DNA of 64,000 nt from the NCBI GenBank assembly GCA_023445495.1, contig JAEXLC010000342.1:40932-104931 (forward strand), in the 5' to 3' direction. The notes under the pieces are model-generated. The model saw nothing but the letters and a program-made list of their open reading frames with translations. It was not told where the DNA came from and made no database searches. The DNA is from Pseudomonadota bacterium. GTDB taxonomy: Bacteria > Pseudomonadota > Alphaproteobacteria > Sphingomonadales > Sphingomonadaceae. Every line of letters starts with the position of its first letter. Positions within the stretch are counted from its first letter, which is position 1. The position numbers were made by a program, and so were the translations under genes. This document shows positions 55,429 to 63,840 of this stretch, one piece after another.

Positions 55429-56019
55429 ATGGCGATCCTGCAAATGATCGAGGCGAGCGCGACCGCTGCTGTGATCAGCGACCCGCGCCAGCCGGACAAT
55501 CCGATCGTCGCCTGCAATGCTGCGTTCCTGGAACTGACGGGCTATGCGCGCGACGATGTGATCGGTCGCAACTGCCGCTTCCTCAGCGGGCCGGACACCG
55601 AGCCCGCGCTCAGCGAGACCCTGCGGACCGGCATCCGCAACCGCCAGCCGGTGCTGGTCGAGATCCTCAACTACCGCAAGGATGGCTCGGCCTTTCGCAA
55701 CGCGGTGATGGTCGCCCCGATCTTCGATGCCGAAGGCGAACTCGAATATTTCCTGGGCTCGCAGGTCGCGCTTGCCGAAACCGTCCCGGGGGTGGTCGCC
55801 AGCCGCCAGAGCGCGGCGCGGCAGCGTATAGAGGGATTGAGCCCGCGTCAGCGCGAAATCCTGAAGATGATGTCCGGCGGCAAGCTCAACAAGCAGATCG
55901 CGCATGCGCTCCAGTTGAGCGAGCGGACGGTCAAGATGCACCGCGCCGCCTTGTTGCGAGCTCTGGGCGTGCAGGCAAATGCCGACGCGATCCGCGTCGC
56001 GGTCGAAGCGGGCTTCTGA
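55429..56019 (+). CDS. LOV-HTH blue-light transcription factor (EL222-like)
   Basis: 196 residues: a LOV (PAS) domain 1-115 with the flavin-binding signature GRNCRFLSG, whose Cys forms the photo-adduct with FMN, followed by AFRNAVMVAPIFDAEGELEYFLGSQ; and a LuxR-type HTH 130-196 (GLSPRQREILKMMSGGKLNKQIAHALQLSERTVKMHRAALLRALGV). This is the architecture of Erythrobacter litoralis EL222, in which light exposes the HTH. It is directly upstream (127 bp) of the IspH-prenyltransferase gene and close to photolyase and CrtI genes, so a role in light-induced isoprenoid or carotenoid expression is likely. Confidence 0.92.
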   Translation: MAILQMIEASATAAVISDPRQPDNPIVACNAAFLELTGYARDDVIGRNCRFLSGPDTEPALSETLRTGIRNRQPVLVEILNYRKDGSAFRNAVMVAPIFDAEGELEYFLGSQVALAETVPGVVASRQSAARQRIEGLSPRQREILKMMSGGKLNKQIAHALQLSERTVKMHRAALLRALGVQANADAIRVAVEAGF

Positions 56020-56146
56020 ACCCGGCATGTCGGCCGCCCGCTGCTGCCTGCCCTTAAGTGCATCTAGCCGCGGCAGGCCGCAGCGATAGCATTGACTAGG
56101 CTCCGTCAGCTGGCTGCCGCCGGCCCGGGCAGGGATGAGGCCAGCA

Positions 56147-58009
56147 ATGCGAGAAGAGCGACCGCAACAGGGCAGGGCAGGTGGGAAAAGCGAGGGCAGG
56201 AAACTGCTCCTGGCCAACCCGCGCGGATTTTGCGCCGGTGTCGAGCGCGCGATCGCTGCGGTCGAAGCGGCGATCGCCCATTATGGCCCGCCCGTCTATG
56301 TCCGCCGCCACATCGTCCATAACCAGGGCGTGGTCGACCGGCTGAAGGATAGGGGCGCGGTCTTCGTGAGCGAACTCGCCGAGGTTCCCGAAGGCGCGGT
56401 CGCCATCCTTTCCGCCCACGGCGTTGCCCAGTCGGTCCTGCGCGAAGCCCGCCAGCGCCAGCTCAAGACCCTGGACACGACGTGTCCGCTCGTCGCCCGG
56501 GTCCATGCGCAGGTGCTGGACCATTACCAGGCCGGCCGCCACGTCCTGCTGATCGGTCACCAGGGGCATCCCGAGATCATCGGTACGCTCGGCCAGGTGC
56601 CGGGTGGCGCGATTTCGGTCGTCGGCTCGCCCGGGGATGTCGAAGGCCTGCCGCTCGCGCGCAACATCGCGGTTTCCTACGCTGTGCAGACGACCTTCGC
56701 GATGCAGGAGGCGGCCTCGATCATCGAAGCGATCCGGGGCAGGTTCGACGATGTGGCGGCGCCGCGGGCCAGCGACATCTGCTATGCTTCCTCCAACCGG
56801 CAGGAAGCGATCGGCGCGATCGCGGCACGCGCGGACCATGTGGTGGTGGTCGGCGACCGATTGTCGTCCAATGCCCGCCGGCTGGTCGAGGTGTCGCGTG
56901 TCGCGGGCTGCGGCGATGCCCAGTTGGTGGACGGTCCCGACGCGCTCGATCTCGGGCGGATCGCCGCCGCGCGGGTCGTCGGGCTCACCGCCGCGGCCTC
57001 GGCGCCCCCCGAGGCGATCGACGCGGTCGTCGCCCGTCTGGTGGCGCTCGGCTTCGTCGCGGAGGAATTGCCCGGCAGGGCCGAGAATGCTGTCTTCAAG
57101 CCGGTGGCGATGACCCCGCTCGATGCTGTACCGCTCGCGATGCGCGGCGATCAGGTGCGGCGCGATGTCGAGCGCTGTCTCGAGCAGGTACTCGTACCCG
57201 GACCGGGGGCGCCTGGGCGGCTCAACGACGCGATGCGCTATGCGGTGCTCGGAGGCGGCAAGCGGCTCCGCGCTCTGCTGACGGTGCTGGTCGCCGAAAT
57301 GCTCGGCGCCGAATATCGCCATGCGATCTGGGCCGCCTGCGCCATCGAATGCCTGCATGCCCAGTCGCTTGTCCATGACGACCTGCCGTGCATGGACGAT
57401 GACGACTTCCGGCGCGGCAAGCCCAGCCTGCATCGCGCCTTCGACGAGGCGACGGCCGTGCTTGCGGGCGATGCACTGCTGGCGTTGTCTTTCGAGATGC
57501 TTTCCGACGAACGCGCCCATCCCGATGCTGCCGTCCGTACCCGCCTCGTGTCCGCATTGGCCCGGACGATCGGCAAGGATGGACTCGCGCTGGGGCAGAT
57601 GATGGATCTCTACCCCGCCGAGGATGCGAGCGCCGAGGCGGTGGCGCTGTGCGAGCAGCTCAAGACCGGAACCCTGCTCAGCTACTGCGTCGAGGCTGCC
57701 ACCCTGCTCGCCGGATGCGAGGGGGAGGAACGCGAGCGCCTGATGCGCTTCTCGGAGAAGCTGGGCCTGGCATTCCAGATCCGCGACGACATCCTCGACA
57801 GGGTCGGAAGCGCCGAGGCGCTCGGCAAGCGGGTGGGGAAGGACAGCCGTGCCGGGCGCGTCACGACCATCGAGCTATTCGGGCTCGAGGGCGCGAAGCG
57901 CCAGTCGCAGCGGCTTGCCGAGGCGTGCCTCGAGGACCTGGCGCAATTCGGGTCCAGGGCGGACCGGTTGCGCGAGATCGCCAGCTTCGCGGTTTCGCGT
58001 CTGCACTAA
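56147..58009 (+). CDS. fused HMBPP reductase (IspH) - polyprenyl diphosphate synthase (CrtE/IspA-type)
   Basis: 620 residues from ATG 56147 (GAGG 6 nt upstream; ATG 56135 is an alternative). Residues about 18-320 are IspH: the three [4Fe-4S] Cys are in NPRGFCAGVERA (C29), DTTCPLV (C113) and SDICYASSNRQ (C212), with His in RRHIVHN and GHQGHPE. Residues about 332-620 are a trans-prenyltransferase: GGGKRLR, first Asp-rich motif DDLPCMD (411-417), KTGTLLSYC, second motif DDILD (547-551). IspH makes IPP and DMAPP; the second domain condenses them. At the fifth position before the first Asp-rich motif the aromatic residue of farnesyl synthases is a Gln, suggesting a longer (GGPP-like) product. The linker is short, with no stop or frameshift between domains. 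I know of no such fusion. Confidence 0.93.
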   Translation: MREERPQQGRAGGKSEGRKLLLANPRGFCAGVERAIAAVEAAIAHYGPPVYVRRHIVHNQGVVDRLKDRGAVFVSELAEVPEGAVAILSAHGVAQSVLREARQRQLKTLDTTCPLVARVHAQVLDHYQAGRHVLLIGHQGHPEIIGTLGQVPGGAISVVGSPGDVEGLPLARNIAVSYAVQTTFAMQEAASIIEAIRGRFDDVAAPRASDICYASSNRQEAIGAIAARADHVVVVGDRLSSNARRLVEVSRVAGCGDAQLVDGPDALDLGRIAAARVVGLTAAASAPPEAIDAVVARLVALGFVAEELPGRAENAVFKPVAMTPLDAVPLAMRGDQVRRDVERCLEQVLVPGPGAPGRLNDAMRYAVLGGGKRLRALLTVLVAEMLGAEYRHAIWAACAIECLHAQSLVHDDLPCMDDDDFRRGKPSLHRAFDEATAVLAGDALLALSFEMLSDERAHPDAAVRTRLVSALARTIGKDGLALGQMMDLYPAEDASAEAVALCEQLKTGTLLSYCVEAATLLAGCEGEERERLMRFSEKLGLAFQIRDDILDRVGSAEALGKRVGKDSRAGRVTTIELFGLEGAKRQSQRLAEACLEDLAQFGSRADRLREIASFAVSRLH

Positions 58010-58081
58010 GCCGAGGCGGGTAGCGACACCGTTCGCGCTCGCGGATCCGGACGCCAATCTCTCCTTGAAAGTAATAACATC

Positions 58082-59554
58082 ATGAACACCGCGCTGATCA
58101 TCGGAGCCGGTTTCGGCGGGCTGGCCCTGGCGCTCAGACTGCAAAGCGCCGGGATCGCCACGACCATCGTCGAGGCGCGCGACCGGCCGGGCGGCCGCGC
58201 TTATGTCTGGCGCAGGGACGGCTTCGTCTTCGACGCCGGCCCGACGGTCATCACCGACCCCGATTGCCTGCGCGAATTATGGGACCTGTCAGGCAGCACG
58301 ATGGCGGACGATGTCGATCTCATCCCGGTCAGTCCCTTCTACCGCCTGAAATGGAGCGACGGCGCATCGTTCGACTATGGCAATGACGATCCGGCACTCC
58401 TTGCGGAAATCGCGGCCTTCGATCGCCGGGACGTCGAGGGCTATGCGCGATTCCTGCGCTATTCGGAGGCGGTCTACCAGACCGGCTATGTCGAGCTCGG
58501 CGCGAAGCCGTTCCTGTCCTTTCTGGACATGGTCCGCGCAGCGCCGGCGCTGGTCCGGCGCAAAGCCTGGCAATCGGTCTATCGCTCGGTATCCACCCAT
58601 ATTCGCGACGAGCGGCTCCGGCAGGCCTTCTCCTTCCACACCTTGCTGGTCGGGGGCGATCCGATGCGGACCAGCAGCATCTACGCGCTCATCCACAGCC
58701 TGGAGAAGCGCGGCGGCGTCTGGTTCGCGCGCGGTGGCACGAACGCCCTGGTTGACGGCATGGTGCGGCTCTTCGAGCGGCTCGGCGGCAAGCTGATCCT
58801 CGCCGATCCGGTGGAGCAGATCCTCTTCGAGGCACGCAAGGTCACTGGGCTGCGAACGCGCAGCGGGCGGACCCTGCATGCCGACATGATCGCTTCCAAT
58901 GGCGACCTGGTCCATAGCTACGGGCTGATCGCGGGAAGCCGCTATGCCGCACGGCGAACGCGCGCGCTTGCGCACAGGCGGTTCTCGCCGAGCCTGTTCG
59001 TCCTTCACCTGGGGTTGCGCGGGACCTTTCCGGAACTGGCACATCACACGATCCTGTTTTCGGATCGGTTCAAGCCACTCCTCAACGACATCTACCGGGA
59101 CGGGCGGATACCACCCGATCCCTCGCTCTACATCCACCACCCTTCCGCGACCGATCCCTCGCTGGCGCCGCCGGGGCACTCGACGCTCTACGCCCTGGCG
59201 CCGGTGCCGCATCTTGGACATGCCGATCCGGACTGGCACAGCTTCGGCGACCGCTATCGTGAAATCGTCCTCGATCGCATTCGCGACCAGTTGATACCCG
59301 ACGTGCGCGCGCGAATCACGACCATGTTCCATTACACCCCGGTCGACTTTTCCGCGGACCTCGGTGCCCATCTCGGCAATGCCTTCAGTCTCGAGCCGCT
59401 ACTGACGCAGAGCGCTTGGTTTCGGGCACATAACCGCGACGACCATTTCGAGAATCTCTACCTTGTCGGCGCGGGCACGCATCCAGGCGCCGGCATCCCG
59501 GGCGTGGTCGCCAGCGCGAAGGCCACGGCATCGCTGATCCTCGGCGATGGATAG
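58082..59554 (+). CDS. crtI: phytoene desaturase-type carotenoid oxidoreductase (CrtI family)
   Basis: 490 residues. N-terminal FAD motif (ALIIGAGFGGLALALRLQSAGI, then EARDRPGGRAYVW and GFVFDAGPTVITDP) and the C-terminal CrtI signature (NLYLVGAGTHPGAGIPGVVASAKATA). It desaturates phytoene or a related carotenoid at the membrane. It starts 72 bp after the IspH-prenyltransferase gene, on the same strand. No crtB (phytoene synthase) or cyclase gene lies in the window, so the pathway must be completed elsewhere. Confidence 0.93.
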   Translation: MNTALIIGAGFGGLALALRLQSAGIATTIVEARDRPGGRAYVWRRDGFVFDAGPTVITDPDCLRELWDLSGSTMADDVDLIPVSPFYRLKWSDGASFDYGNDDPALLAEIAAFDRRDVEGYARFLRYSEAVYQTGYVELGAKPFLSFLDMVRAAPALVRRKAWQSVYRSVSTHIRDERLRQAFSFHTLLVGGDPMRTSSIYALIHSLEKRGGVWFARGGTNALVDGMVRLFERLGGKLILADPVEQILFEARKVTGLRTRSGRTLHADMIASNGDLVHSYGLIAGSRYAARRTRALAHRRFSPSLFVLHLGLRGTFPELAHHTILFSDRFKPLLNDIYRDGRIPPDPSLYIHHPSATDPSLAPPGHSTLYALAPVPHLGHADPDWHSFGDRYREIVLDRIRDQLIPDVRARITTMFHYTPVDFSADLGAHLGNAFSLEPLLTQSAWFRAHNRDDHFENLYLVGAGTHPGAGIPGVVASAKATASLILGDG

Positions 59555-59890
59555 CAGGAAGGCTAGACAATTTCGCAGGGGTTCCGCTCGAGGGCTTCGG
59601 TTTCTCGAACAACCCGCGAATCCGCTTCGGACCGGCGAGCTTCGCCCAGGCACGCCTGGCTATCTCGGGAAGCGACGTCTCGATCCCGGTTCGGGTTCGA
59701 TATTTCCTCTAGCATCGAGGGTCTGGGGCGTTGCGACCGGCTTCTGATCCGCGTTCGCTGGTCGCTGGTCGCTGGTCGCTGGTCGCTGGTCGATTTGTTC
59801 TTCGGCTCTGAGCGGCCTGGCGCACGGCCTTGTCGTCGGCTCCACCGCTATGCCGGGCACTACAGTGCGCGCCAAGCATTGTGACGTTCG
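59555..59890. other. intergenic with a short tandem repeat
   Basis: 336 bp between crtI and the next gene, containing five perfect TCGCTGG units (59755-59789) plus a partial unit. No gene seen. Confidence 0.5.
59755..59792. repeat. 7-bp tandem repeat, 5.4 copies
   Basis: TCGCTGG is repeated five times without error from 59755 to 59789, followed by TCG. Copy number of such repeats is prone to slippage. Confidence 0.9.
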
Positions 59891-61534
59891 ATGTCCTTTT
59901 CCATAGCCTTTGTCGGAGCGGGTCCGACCACCATTTATACCTTCTGTGCGTTTCTTCGCGGCGTGGCCGGCGCGGCGGAAGTAACCATCTTCGAGGAGCA
60001 GCCGCGCGCGGGGCTGGGCACGCCCTATCGGCCCGGCTGGAACGACCCGGCGATGTTGTCCAACATCGCCAGTATCGAAATCCCCCCGATATGCGAGACG
60101 TTGATCGACTGGCTCGCCCGCCAGCCGCGCGCGCGGCTCGTGCGGCTCGGCATCGATCCTGAAGAGATCGACGCGCATGCCTTCTATCCGCGACTGGCAC
60201 TGGGTGAATATTTCCTCGACCAGTTCAACGGCCTCATAGAGGAAGCACGCGGACGGGGCATAGCGGTCGAGATCGCCACAAGCTGCCGCGTGACCGACAT
60301 TCGTGCTGCCGGCGACGGGTTGCACCTGTTTGTCTCGCCGCGACGAGGGAGCGCCTGCGAGCGGATTTACGATCGCGTCGTGATAGCGACCGGGCACCAG
60401 TGGCCCGAAGAACCTGAAGTGCGGCCGGGCTATTTCCTCAGTCCCTGGCCTGCGACTGCGCTCCAGAGGATCCCGCCGGTCGCGATCGGCATCCGCGGCT
60501 CTTCACTGACTGCGATCGATGCGGCGGTCGCACTGGCGGTCGCGCATGGCACGTTGATCGAGACCGAAGGGAAGTCGATCGAATATCGCATTCACCCGGG
60601 TGCCGAGGGCTTCGGCATCACCATGATGTCGCGCAAGGGGTTGTTGCCGGAAGCCGACTTCTATCATCCGATCCCCTATGAGCCGCTGTCGATCTGCACC
60701 CCCGAGGCGATCGAGGCACTCATCGCGGCGGATTGCGATCATCTGCTCGACCAGTCCTATGACCTTTTCCGGGCGGAGTTGCGTGCGGCCGATCCCGACT
60801 ATGCCGCGACGGTCGGATTGGACGCGCTCGCGCTGGAGGAATTCGCCGACCGCTATTTCGCGGATCGCATCGCGGCCGATCCTTTCGAATGGGCCGAGGC
60901 CGATCTTGCCGAGGCGCGGGCCAATTTCGCACGCGAATATACGGTGCCCTGGCGCTACGCGATCCTGCGCATGCACGAGGTACTGGGCCGCATCGTGCCG
61001 CATCTGGAGGAAGAAGCGCTCGAGCGGTTCAACCGCTACCTCAAGCCCGTCTTCGTCGATGAATATGCGACGGTCCCGCATCTCTCGATCGAGCGGCTGC
61101 TGGCACTTCACCGGAGCGGTCACCTGCACGTCTCTGCGCTCGGCGAGGATCACCGGATCGATACCCATGGCAGAGAATCGGGGGCGGAGGTCACCATGCA
61201 TGGCCAGCGCCGGCATTTCCCGGCATTCATCGATGCGACCGGCCAGCGTCCCCTGGCGGCGGAGGCGTTTCCTTTCCCCACCTTGCTCGAGCAGCAGGTA
61301 GTTCGCGACGCGGCAGAGGACGATGGTGCGCGCATCAAGGGCATCGTGGTCGACGAGCAATTCCATCCGGTGAGCGCCCATCCGGCGCGCCATCGCCTGT
61401 TCTGCCTCAGCATTCCGTTCCTCCTCGAGCGGCACCCGTTCATCCAGGGGATCACCAGCTCCCACGAAATGGGCAGGATCGTCGGCGCCGAACTGGCTGC
61501 CGCAGCCGAGGGCGTCGAGTGTCGGGAGAAGTGA
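59891..61534 (+). CDS. FAD-NAD(P)-binding protein (NAD_binding_9 type)
   Basis: 547 residues. It begins with a dinucleotide motif FVGAGPTTIYTFCAFL and has EEQPRAGLGTPYRPGWNDPAMLSNIAS, RVVIATGHQWPEE, GIRGSSLTAIDAAVAL and, near the C-terminus, FPAFIDATGQRPLAAEAFPF. These mark the FAD/NAD(P)-binding family of uncharacterised oxidoreductases related to HI0933/ornithine-monooxygenase-like folds. It is followed at 2 nt by the DUF1543 gene. Substrate unknown. Confidence 0.85.
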   Translation: MSFSIAFVGAGPTTIYTFCAFLRGVAGAAEVTIFEEQPRAGLGTPYRPGWNDPAMLSNIASIEIPPICETLIDWLARQPRARLVRLGIDPEEIDAHAFYPRLALGEYFLDQFNGLIEEARGRGIAVEIATSCRVTDIRAAGDGLHLFVSPRRGSACERIYDRVVIATGHQWPEEPEVRPGYFLSPWPATALQRIPPVAIGIRGSSLTAIDAAVALAVAHGTLIETEGKSIEYRIHPGAEGFGITMMSRKGLLPEADFYHPIPYEPLSICTPEAIEALIAADCDHLLDQSYDLFRAELRAADPDYAATVGLDALALEEFADRYFADRIAADPFEWAEADLAEARANFAREYTVPWRYAILRMHEVLGRIVPHLEEEALERFNRYLKPVFVDEYATVPHLSIERLLALHRSGHLHVSALGEDHRIDTHGRESGAEVTMHGQRRHFPAFIDATGQRPLAAEAFPFPTLLEQQVVRDAAEDDGARIKGIVVDEQFHPVSAHPARHRLFCLSIPFLLERHPFIQGITSSHEMGRIVGAELAAAAEGVECREK

Positions 61535-61536
61535 GC

Positions 61537-62037
61537 ATGAAGCTGTTCGCAATCTATATCGGCGGCGAGCATCCCTCGGCGCATATCGAAGTCCACGACG
61601 TTCGCTTCATCGTCGCTGAGACGATCCGCGGCACCCATGCCCAGCTGCGCGCCGAGTGGTGGGGAACCCCCGGCACGCTGCATATCGATTGCTGGGCCGA
61701 GATCGCCCAGGCCGATGGCTATAGGGTGACCCTGCGCCCCGAACCGTCAAAGGCGGCCGAGAAACTCTGGTTCGTCAACCTGGGCGGCTATGATGGCAGG
61801 GACTTCGCGGAGCAGCACAAGAATCTGTTCGTGGTCGCGTCGTCGGCGAGGGATGCCAAGGCGCGTGCCATGGCCACGATCGAAAGCTGGAGAGACGCGC
61901 ATCGCGACGACATCTACGAGGCAGAACTGGCGTTCGCGCTCGACGGCAAGATCGGCGACCGGCTGCACATCCATCTGAGCCCTGTCGACGACGCTGCCGC
62001 CCCGCAATTCACCTGCCGCTACACGCCGCTCAGATAG
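61537..62037 (+). CDS. DUF1543 domain protein
   Basis: 166 residues with the DUF1543 pattern repeated twice: MKLFAIYIGGEHPSAHIEVHDVRFIVAETI and LWFVNLGGYDGRDFAEQHKNLFVVASSARDAKARA. The function of the family is unknown. ATG 61537 has GGGAG upstream and lies 2 nt after the preceding stop; GTG 61519 would overlap that gene. Followed by a strong terminator. Confidence 0.9.
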   Translation: MKLFAIYIGGEHPSAHIEVHDVRFIVAETIRGTHAQLRAEWWGTPGTLHIDCWAEIAQADGYRVTLRPEPSKAAEKLWFVNLGGYDGRDFAEQHKNLFVVASSARDAKARAMATIESWRDAHRDDIYEAELAFALDGKIGDRLHIHLSPVDDAAAPQFTCRYTPLR

Positions 62038-62056
62038 GCGCAGGCGCGCATACGAA

Positions 62057-62081
62057 AAGCGCCGCCCGAAGGGCGGCGCTT
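62057..62081. terminator. bidirectional intrinsic terminator
   Basis: AAGCGCCGCCC-GAA-GGGCGGCGCTT is a perfect 11-bp stem with a 3-nt loop, preceded by AAAA and followed by TGTT. It lies between convergent genes ending at 62037 and 62100. Confidence 0.9.
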
Positions 62082-62099
62082 GTTAGCCGGATGCGAGGC

Positions 62100-62279
62100 C
62101 TACTTCGCACCGGAACCGGGTTCGGTGGTCTTCGGCGCCTTGCCGTCCTCGATGCGGCCTTCGTTGCGAAGGTCGCGGCCCTCCTTGGCCTTTGCCTGGC
62201 TTTCCGCCGAGGTACCGTGCTCGAAAGCTTCTTCCTTCACATAGCCGGCGGCTTCCTTGATCTTGCCTTCGATGCTCAT
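62100..62279 (-). CDS. CsbD-family stress protein
   Basis: 59 residues (MSIEGKIKEAAGYVKEEAFE ... GRDLRNEGRIEDGKAPKT): hydrophilic, with the CsbD beginning. Start ATG 62279 has AAGGAGA upstream. CsbD proteins are induced by general stress; molecular role unknown. Confidence 0.87.
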   Translation of the reverse strand: MSIEGKIKEAAGYVKEEAFEHGTSAESQAKAKEGRDLRNEGRIEDGKAPKTTEPGSGAK

Positions 62280-62541
62280 GATACTCTCCTTACTCGATTG
62301 AAAACAATCACTTGAAGAAACACTGGCGATGTGATCCGGTTCCCGAGCGCCTTCGCCGTAACCACGCGCGCATGCCAGCCGGGGCGCGGTTCTCCGGCTG
62401 CTTTCCCGGTAAAGCCGCCACGGGCAGTTGGCTCCCGCAAGCCGCGGCAACCAGCGAAGCAGTCGAATGGGTGGCGTCGACCGCCGGTAATCCGGCCGGA
62501 AAATGGGGCAGGCGCCGCAAGGCGCTGCCCCATCACGGGTC

Positions 62542-63129
62542 CTAGGGGTGCAGGTCCCGGAGCCGTCCGCCGATCGCGCCGGCCACCGATCCAATGAAGG
62601 CTCCGACCACCAGCGAGATCCCGGTGAACGCCGCGAAGGTCGCCGCTGCCTTGCGCGCGGCCTCGACGGCGTCGGCGGTGACCGTCACGTCGGCCGGAAC
62701 AGGAGCGAGGCTGGCGATGGCGGATGCGCCTGCCGCAACCATCGCCACCACGAGCGTCGCGAGGGCCCAGGTGACGAACCCGTGGGCTGTGTCACGAAAG
62801 AATACCTCGTCGGTGTGGAGGCCGTGCCAGCGCGTACGAAGCCGGCCGGCGATATAGCCGCCAATGGCGGCCGACAGCCATTGGGTAACGATCAACCAGA
62901 TTCCGGCGCCAATGGTGAAAGTCTTCGCAGCGGCGCCGACGCCTGGCCAGACCGACAGCGAAGCCAATCCGAAGCCCGTGCCGATCACACCCAGTGTAAG
63001 CGAAACGGCGATTGCGACGATCGTGCCAGCAAGGATTGCCGGCAGCGAAACGGCCGAGCCCGTCGGAACCTCGAGGTCATGCCCCGGATAGAGGTTCGGG
63101 TCCGGGCGGCTATAGGGATCGCGCGCCAT
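62542..63129 (-). CDS. uncharacterised four-helix membrane protein
   Basis: 195 residues, with an N-terminal polar tail (MARDPYSRPDPNLYPGHDLE) and four or so hydrophobic segments (LPAILAGTIVAIAVSLTLGVIG, FTIGAGIWLIVTQWLSAAIGGY, GFVTWALATLVVAMVAAGA, GISLVVGAFIGSVAGAIGG). Small-residue-rich helices suggest a stress-type membrane protein. Function unknown. It begins 1 nt after the stop of the mini-protein at 63131-63208. Confidence 0.8.
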   Translation of the reverse strand: MARDPYSRPDPNLYPGHDLEVPTGSAVSLPAILAGTIVAIAVSLTLGVIGTGFGLASLSVWPGVGAAAKTFTIGAGIWLIVTQWLSAAIGGYIAGRLRTRWHGLHTDEVFFRDTAHGFVTWALATLVVAMVAAGASAIASLAPVPADVTVTADAVEAARKAAATFAAFTGISLVVGAFIGSVAGAIGGRLRDLHP

Positions 63130-63130
63130 C

Positions 63131-63208
63131 TCAGTGCCAGAATAGCAGCAGGAGGAGGATCACGGGGATCGGAACCCCCAGCAGCCACAATAGAATTCCC
63201 TTACCCAA
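63131..63208 (-). CDS. 25-residue single-helix membrane mini-protein
   Basis: TTG start at 63208 with GGGAG 7 nt upstream; reads (M)GKGILLWLLGVPIPVILLLL then FWH and stop, i.e. a Lys and one transmembrane helix. I recall similar tiny proteins annotated in other sphingomonads. It lies 1 nt before the next gene, so probably co-transcribed. The frame is open upstream, but with poor codon use. Confidence 0.55.
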   Translation of the reverse strand: MGKGILLWLLGVPIPVILLLLLFWH

Positions 63209-63210
63209 GC

Positions 63211-63537
63211 TTAGTCTCCCTGTTGGTTGGCCGGGATATGCAACGTGGTGTCGTGGGCGAAGTTCCTGAGGCGCGGCGGGCGTCTGTTTCCTCGCGGCGA
63301 CCGATCGCCCCACCATGGCAGGTTGCTGATCGTGCCGACGACATCGCTGCCGCGCCCGCCGAGCCCTGCCATTGGCCGGATGGAGAGTGATACCGGCGAC
63401 CTGGAGGTGTCGACCGGCGTCACCAGCGCGAAGCGCGGGGTCACGTCGCCAGGCGGGCCGGGCTCGCCATCGATGCTGCACGGCCAGTCCGGGATCTCGG
63501 TCGCCTCGATCCGCCGGGCATCGGCCCGGTGATGCAG
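63211..63537 (-). CDS. possible uncharacterised protein, start unclear
   Basis: A frame open from just after a TAG (63538-63540) to TAA at 63211 shows good GC3 and normal composition (RRIEATEIPDWPCSIDGEPG, SLSIRPMAGLGGRGSDVVGT, SNLPWWGDRSP). The only standard starts are GTG 63444 and later codons, which would lose the well-formed N-terminal part; a CTG at 63537 is possible. It may be a truncated gene. Its end carries the ribosome site of the mini-protein, suggesting an operon of three. Confidence 0.35.
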   Translation of the reverse strand: MHHRADARRIEATEIPDWPCSIDGEPGPPGDVTPRFALVTPVDTSRSPVSLSIRPMAGLGGRGSDVVGTISNLPWWGDRSPRGNRRPPRLRNFAHDTTLHIPANQQGD

Positions 63538-63746
63538 CTAAATGGGGAATAAGTCGATTTTGGAGTAATCGGCTTTCTCGAATTGCTCGCGAGTATATCA
63601 GCCGGCAACAAAGTTATCGCATAGATCAACGCGGCCGGGTGGCCACCATTATGTCCAGGCCATTCGGCTAAAGGTGGTGGCGCGTGCTCCAAGGCATGCT
63701 TTTCCCGCCCGGCTTTTGCGACGATCCAAGCCTACGGAAAACAATC

Positions 63747-63779
63747 GGATTATAATTGGATTATAAGCTTCTTATAATC
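63747..63779. promoter_or_regulatory. repeated/inverted AT-rich motif upstream of the lasso precursor
   Basis: GGATTATAA occurs twice in tandem (63747-63755 and 63758-63766), and GATTATAA-GCTTC-TTATAATC (63759-63779) is a perfect inverted repeat. It sits about 60-95 bp before the precursor start, the usual place of a promoter/operator. The binding protein is unknown. Confidence 0.55.
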
Positions 63780-63802
63780 TCGTGATCCCGTACATTCGAA
63801 TG

Positions 63803-63816
63803 GTCATGGCCATGAC
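63803..63816. promoter_or_regulatory. 14-bp palindrome in the lasso precursor leader
   Basis: GTCATGGCCATGAC is a perfect palindrome 24 nt before the precursor ATG. It may be an operator in the 5' untranslated region. Confidence 0.4.
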
Positions 63817-63840
63817 GTTTCCCGCAACTGGAGAAATGCC

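Noticed and set aside
59755..59792. Tandem repeat considered as an iteron-type origin
   Set aside because: Units are 7 bp with no AT-rich stretch, DnaA-box cluster or replication gene nearby.
58082..61534. A full carotenoid operon including phytoene synthase
   Set aside because: No crtB, crtY or crtZ motif is present; the gene after crtI is an unrelated FAD/NAD(P)-binding protein.
63441..63692. 83-codon minus-strand frame near the right end
   Set aside because: Low-complexity composition without start signal; the neighbouring frame 63211-63537 has better codon use.
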